DNA of 8,132 nt from Bacillota bacterium (GTDB taxonomy: Bacteria; Bacillota; Clostridia; Oscillospirales; Oscillospiraceae), in contig WQUU01000002.1 of the NCBI GenBank assembly GCA_009781925.1, positions 1 to 8,132 on the forward strand, given 5' to 3'. A model generated the notes under the pieces. The model was not told the origin of the DNA and made no database searches. It saw only the letters and a program-made list of their open reading frames with translations. Of the stretch, positions 4,929 through 8,132 are shown one piece after another; the stretch's first letter is position 1; the number at the start of each line of letters is the position of its first letter. The translations under genes and the position numbers were made by a program.

Positions 4929-5750
4929 TTATACATATTCGAAACTTGCGCTGTCCGAGCGCCGCTCGAAGAGCGCATTTCCGGCCTGCGTCAGCTGAAA
5001 CCGCGCCGGGCAGCTGAGCGCTTCGCGGATCTCCCGCACCATCGCGCCCCGCTCCGGGGCCAGCAGCGTGTGACCGGCCGCGGATTCGGTTTCGATTTCC
5101 AGGCGGAGCTTTCCCTGCTCCAGGATCACGCCGGTCTCATCACAGCGGAGGGGTCTGCAACCCAGATAGGTCGCCAGCCGGTATGTGACGCCGCCGGCGT
5201 ACACGACCCCGATACAGCCGCGAAAGCGCCGCCCCGCGAAGGGCACGTCCGCCACCGAGACCGTGACGCAAGCTTTCTCCGAAAAGCTGTTGCACTGAAC
5301 CCAGGCGTAGTGCGCCGGAAAAGACGAGCCGGCGTCCCCCTCAATGTAGCCGGTTCCGCCGGAGAAGTCGATGATTTTGCCGCCGATGGCCAAGCCCCCG
5401 TCCAGCCGGTGATACAGGCTCACAATTCTGTGGCGGCACTGCATGGGCAGAAAGCGAAAAGGCCCCATGATGTCAAAATGGAGCGGCGTCAGGCCGCTAT
5501 ACCGAATATTTCCTCGGATCGAGGCGTCCGCCTCCTCGATGTTGAGGGCGATGCCCTCATTGGAGAAGAAGCTGCCGCCGATCCTGAGCGTCTCTCCAAA
5601 GGAGCAGGCGGTCAGCGGATAGCGAAAATAGCGGGAACCTTCGCCTGTGATGACCTGGATAAAGGCGTGATCCGCCGCTGTGCCGGCAATAAAGACCACT
5701 GTGGAATCCCCGTTTTGGTGCTTATAATAGATACCGTCAAACTTTTTCAT
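4929..5750 (-). CDS. Tocopherol-cyclase-family (lipocalin-like) protein
   Basis: The 273-aa protein has the look of the bacterial tocopherol cyclase-like family: an FDGIYYKHQ opening (4-12), the signature GYIEGDAGSSFP (134-145), then WVQCN (150-154) and the YRLATYLG strand (190-197). The family has a lipocalin/AttH-like double beta-barrel fold suited to a lipophilic ligand. The bacterial members' substrate is not settled, and an actual tocopherol role is unlikely in an anaerobe. No signal peptide is visible, so it is probably cytoplasmic. The start ATG (5750) overlaps the stop of the upstream FAD-Rieske gene as ATGA. Its only ribosome binding site candidate, a G5 tract three bases from the ATG, belongs to repeat copy B, so translational coupling to the upstream gene is likely. 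No convincing terminator was seen after it. Confidence 0.8.
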   Translation of the reverse strand: MKKFDGIYYKHQNGDSTVVFIAGTAADHAFIQVITGEGSRYFRYPLTACSFGETLRIGGSFFSNEGIALNIEEADASIRGNIRYSGLTPLHFDIMGPFRFLPMQCRHRIVSLYHRLDGGLAIGGKIIDFSGGTGYIEGDAGSSFPAHYAWVQCNSFSEKACVTVSVADVPFAGRRFRGCIGVVYAGGVTYRLATYLGCRPLRCDETGVILEQGKLRLEIETESAAGHTLLAPERGAMVREIREALSCPARFQLTQAGNALFERRSDSASFEYV

Positions 5751-7087
5751 AAGCCCCCTTTCGAAAGGGGGCGGCGGTGTAGCCGCCGGGGGTTTGCGTT
5801 TCCTGTCGCCGGGTTGTCCAATAAAATGCCGCGCCCGTCAAAACGGGAGCCGTGACAGGGGCAGTCCCAGCTGCGCTCCGCGGCATTCCACTTCAGCGCG
5901 CAGCCAAGGTGCGGACAGCGCGGCGCGGTCGGCGTCAGCAGATTTCCGACAGCCGCGAGCCCGTTTACCAGTAGTTGGGGCTTTATCATGCTCCGCTGCG
6001 GTGAAAACACCTCTGCAAACGCGTTTTTTCGGCCCAAAATCAGATCGGTCAGGAGCATCGCGCTCACCATAGAGGAGGTCATGCCCCACTTATTGAAGCC
6101 CGTGGCCACATACAGCCCCTCGGCGCTCCCGCCGTATGGGCCGATGTACGGCACGCCGTCCAATGTCATGCAGTCCTGGGCGGCCCAGGCGTATTGTTCC
6201 CGCGCCCTGGGATAGGCCCGCGCGGTAAAATCCCGTAAAACCTGCCAGTCGCCACCCTTCTTGCCGGTTTTGTGGTCGCCGCCGCCGACGAGCAGACAGT
6301 CGCCCTGGTTTCGGAACGACAGGCCGTCTTTCTTCTCTTCCAGATACATGCCATTGACATCGGCTGCGTTTTCCAGGGCGATCACATAGGAGCGGTGCTG
6401 GTACATCTTCAGAAAATACATGCCGTGCTTGTTGAGGAAGGGGAAGTGCGTCGCAATGATGATGTGCCTGGCGCTGATCCGGTCGCCCCGCTCCGTGACG
6501 GCGGTATAGGGCAGCAGTTCACGCACGCGGGTGTGTTCGCGGATATTAAGCCTCCGGGAGAGTTTTGCCAAAAACTTCAAGGGATGAAACTGCACCTGCC
6601 TCGGGAACCGAACCGCCCCGGCGATAGCAAGAGGCAGCGGAATCTTCTCAGCGAAGCTGGCGGCGAAATTGAGTTCCCGCAGGGCGAGCAGCTCGTTTTC
6701 GATTGCCTCCCGGTCGTGCAGGGAGTAGACATAGGCGTCTTTTTCCGCAAAGTCACAGTCGATGCCCACGGAGAGCCTGCGGAACTGCTCCAACGCCCGC
6801 TCGTTGGCGTCCAAATACATTTTTGCTTTTTCGAGGCCGGCGCTTTTGCGCAGTTTTTGATAAATGAATCCGTGCTGGGAGGTGATCTTGGCGGTGGTGT
6901 TCCTGCTGACGCCGCCGCCGATCCGGTCCGCCTCGACCAGGAGATACGGCACTCCCGCCTCCTGCAGGGCAAAAGCGCAGAGCACGCCCGCCATGCCGCC
7001 GCCGATGATGAGAGCCTCGGTTTTCGCGTCCCCCAGGAGTGGAGAAAAACTGTCAATTTTCGCGGTCTCAGCCCAGAGTGAATTCAT
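5747..7087 (-). CDS. FAD-dependent oxidoreductase with C-terminal Rieske [2Fe-2S] domain
   Basis: The 446-aa protein starts at ATG 7087, where AGAGGAGG (7102-7095) lies 7 bases upstream; an earlier in-frame TTG near 7141 lacks such a site. Residues ~23-60 are a Rossmann FAD motif (ALIIGGGMAGVLCAFALQEAG, GGGMAG at 29-34), followed by SRNTTAKITSQHG. The FAD-closing segment is GLYVATGFNKWGMTSSM (~324-340). The Rieske domain has CPHLGC (C391, H393, C396) and CPCHGS (C409, C411, H412), so both cluster ligands and disulfide partners are kept. The order matches the YhfW-type DAO/Rieske family, where the natural substrate is unknown to me. The last 15 residues (NPRRLHRRPLSKGGL) are read entirely from palindromic repeat B, and the TGA overlaps the next gene's ATG. 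It is cytoplasmic, probably passing electrons between a reduced substrate and its Fe-S cluster. Confidence 0.9.
   Translation of the reverse strand: MNSLWAETAKIDSFSPLLGDAKTEALIIGGGMAGVLCAFALQEAGVPYLLVEADRIGGGVSRNTTAKITSQHGFIYQKLRKSAGLEKAKMYLDANERALEQFRRLSVGIDCDFAEKDAYVYSLHDREAIENELLALRELNFAASFAEKIPLPLAIAGAVRFPRQVQFHPLKFLAKLSRRLNIREHTRVRELLPYTAVTERGDRISARHIIIATHFPFLNKHGMYFLKMYQHRSYVIALENAADVNGMYLEEKKDGLSFRNQGDCLLVGGGDHKTGKKGGDWQVLRDFTARAYPRAREQYAWAAQDCMTLDGVPYIGPYGGSAEGLYVATGFNKWGMTSSMVSAMLLTDLILGRKNAFAEVFSPQRSMIKPQLLVNGLAAVGNLLTPTAPRCPHLGCALKWNAAERSWDCPCHGSRFDGRGILLDNPATGNANPRRLHRRPLSKGGL
5753..5792. repeat. Palindromic dispersed repeat, copy B, inside coding sequence
   Basis: A perfect 20-bp palindrome (5753-5772, centre TTCGAA) is followed by a 5-bp hairpin GGCGG/CCGCC (5773-5777 with 5783-5787, loop TGTAG) and GGGGG (5788-5792). 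The layout matches copies A and C in the same orientation. It is translated as the C-terminal tail of the FAD-Rieske protein. Unlike copy C it has no leftward T tract, so it should not terminate the transcript. Confidence 0.8.
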
Positions 7088-7140
7088 CGTGCGGCCTCCT
7101 CTTTTGTCAATAGTGTGCGGCGGGGAGAGAATTTTATACA

Positions 7141-7166
7141 AAAAAGCCCCCCTCCGGAGAAGGGGG
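7141..7166 (-). terminator. Repeat-derived terminator after the MBL-fold hydrolase gene
   Basis: On the minus strand, hairpin 1 of copy C is followed by a run of T (7145-7140), giving a normal intrinsic terminator. A -10-like TATAAA (minus strand, about 7138-7133) follows at once and could serve the FAD-Rieske gene, but it has no good -35 box. Confidence 0.6.
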
Positions 7167-7184
7167 TGGCGCGCGGCGCCGGGG
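7146..7184. repeat. Palindromic dispersed repeat, copy C
   Basis: Hairpin 1 pairs the C block (7147-7154) with 7159-7166, with one mismatch. Hairpin 2 pairs GGCGC (7168-7172) with GCGCC (7176-7180), and GGGG (7181-7184) follows. This is the same architecture and orientation as copies A and B. It begins five bases beyond the hydrolase stop codon. Confidence 0.75.
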
Positions 7185-7188
7185 TTGC

Positions 7189-7803
7189 TTACATTTTTAA
7201 ATATCCGCAGTGGTAACTAATGAGTCCCTTTATCGGCCAGGCTTTTATTTTTTCGAGTGATTTCTGCCCAAGCTCCATGTCATAAGTATAGCCCGGGTTC
7301 GGCCCGATGATCTTGCCGTCCGCGATGTTCACCGCGTCGCCGCCCACCAGAGTGCCGCTTTTTTGCAAAAACAGGCAGATGTGCCCCGGCGTGTGGCCGG
7401 GCGTATGGAGCACTTCGATCCCGCCGCAGAAGTCCAAAACCTCGCCGTCTGTCAGCGTCTGATTGACGGGGACTCCGGGGCCGGAGAGACCTTTGATATG
7501 GGGCTTGCTCCCGTCGATGTACGGGGTCTCAATCTCATGCGCCAGCACCTTTGCCGCGGGGGCCAGCCTGAGCAGATCCGGAACACAGCCGATGTGATCC
7601 ATATCCTGGTGGGTGAGGATGATGTGCGTGAGGTTTTCGGCCGAAAACCCCGCGTCCGCGATGGCCTGTATCAGCAGGTCTTCCAGGCCGGGATAGCCCG
7701 CGTCGATGAGTACAAGGCGCGTGTCGTCCCAGGTGAGTGTCGGGCGGATCGCCCCGCCGCCGATTCCGATTTCCAGCATTTCTACATTGTCCGCGATTTT
7801 CAT
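7189..7803 (-). CDS. Metallo-beta-lactamase-fold hydrolase, HQDxDH variant
   Basis: The 204-aa protein has the MBL fold order of motifs: VLIDAG (31-36), ILTHQDMDHIG (62-72), the HTPGHTPGH segment (133-141), GGDAV (154-158) and a final SYHCG His (198). The usual HxHxDH metal motif is HQDMDH (65-70), so the second His is Asp. The THQDxDHIG form is a familiar subgroup, so the change is likely functional rather than decay. Members are generic thioester, lactone or glyoxalase II-like hydrolases; the substrate here is unknown. The length is typical of a single-domain member, and it lacks a signal peptide. AGGAG lies about 8 bases before the ATG at 7803. The upstream metallopeptidase gene ends only 21 bp away, so the two are probably co-transcribed and stopped at repeat C. 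Confidence 0.9.
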   Translation of the reverse strand: MKIADNVEMLEIGIGGGAIRPTLTWDDTRLVLIDAGYPGLEDLLIQAIADAGFSAENLTHIILTHQDMDHIGCVPDLLRLAPAAKVLAHEIETPYIDGSKPHIKGLSGPGVPVNQTLTDGEVLDFCGGIEVLHTPGHTPGHICLFLQKSGTLVGGDAVNIADGKIIGPNPGYTYDMELGQKSLEKIKAWPIKGLISYHCGYLKM

Positions 7804-7824
7804 AGAGATTCTCCTATCATAAAA

Positions 7825-8132
7825 TTATTCCCAGTCCTCATTCCCGAGTCGTTTCTGCAGCGCCTTCAGCCGCTTTTGCCGCTCCCGATAGTCCGGCAAG
7901 ACCCCGGCCACAATCGCCCAGAAGCGCGCGCTGTGATTCATCTCCCGCAGATGCGCCAGCTCGTGGACGACCACGTAGTCGATCACGCCGTCATCGGCCA
8001 TGGCGAGCCGCCATGAAAAATTCAGGTTCTTCAGGGCGGAGCAGCTGCCCCAGCGGGTCTTCGCTGAATTGATTTTGACGGCGCGAGGTTTTAGGCCCAT
8101 CTGCTCTGCGAACGCGGCGGTCTTTTCCGGGA
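7825..8132 (-). CDS. YgjP-like zinc metallopeptidase (DUF45 family), C-terminal part; 5' end outside window
   Basis: The frame is open to the right edge, so the ATG at 8100 is most likely internal and the N-terminus is missing. Counting from that ATG, RWGSCS (16-21), LNFSWRL (26-32) and VIDYVVVHELAH (39-50) are hallmarks of the YgjP-like family. The zinc site is HELAH (H46, E47, H50) with H56 in MNHSARFW as probable third ligand. PDYRERQKRL (69-78) closes the domain, and the protein ends GNEDWE. These are small soluble cytoplasmic predicted peptidases, often of unknown substrate. It lies 21 bp ahead of the MBL-fold gene in the same direction, suggesting one transcript. Confidence 0.9.
   Translation of the reverse strand, partial: PEKTAAFAEQMGLKPRAVKINSAKTRWGSCSALKNLNFSWRLAMADDGVIDYVVVHELAHLREMNHSARFWAIVAGVLPDYRERQKRLKALQKRLGNEDWE

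Noticed and set aside
6272..7081. 269-codon plus-strand frame opposite the FAD-Rieske gene
   Set aside because: Wholly antisense to a confidently identified gene and without translation signals.
7105..7116. TTGACA close to the FAD-Rieske start
   Set aside because: It overlaps the ribosome binding site and lies too near the ATG at 7087 to act as a -35 box for this gene.

Overview
The window looks like a chromosomal segment of a GC-rich anaerobic Clostridia-type Firmicute, possibly an Oscillospiraceae-like gut organism. This is inferred from a pyruvate:ferredoxin oxidoreductase, an SLH-domain envelope protein, GGAGG-type ribosome binding sites with GTG/TTG starts, and small proteins resembling ones I recall from Clostridiales. 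No rRNA, tRNA, CRISPR array or transposase gene is visible.

Left part (2-2726), mostly plus strand. The C-terminal ~600 residues of pyruvate:ferredoxin oxidoreductase end in a strong hairpin terminator. Next comes an AT-rich island that looks like a phage or mobile-element switch. A small Cro/C1-type HTH gene (minus) and a 49-aa gene with a TTG start (plus) diverge from a ~110-bp region. In that region the two -35 boxes overlap on one TTGACAA sequence and several palindromes surround the promoters. A ~70-bp palindromic repeat (copy A) and a 53-aa Lys/Pro-rich small gene follow.

Middle part (2727-4928), minus strand. It holds two separate envelope-type genes: a secreted three-SLH-domain protein with its own promoter, and a YtxH-like small protein with five tandem 11-residue amphipathic repeats. 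A terminator lies between them.

Right part (4929-8132), minus strand. In transcription order: a YgjP-like zinc metallopeptidase (cut by the window end), a metallo-beta-lactamase-fold hydrolase, an FAD oxidoreductase with a C-terminal Rieske domain, and a tocopherol-cyclase-family protein. Copy C of the palindromic repeat lies directly after the hydrolase gene and looks like its terminator. Copy B lies at the junction of the last two genes, where it encodes the final 15 residues of the Rieske oxidoreductase and the sequence just before the next start codon, leaving an ATGA stop/start overlap.

The most notable features are the dispersed two-hairpin repeat family with one copy domesticated as coding sequence, the compact divergent switch with its unannotated 49-aa partner, the 53-aa gene, and the 11-mer repeat protein. 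I see no clear large new defence or metabolic system.
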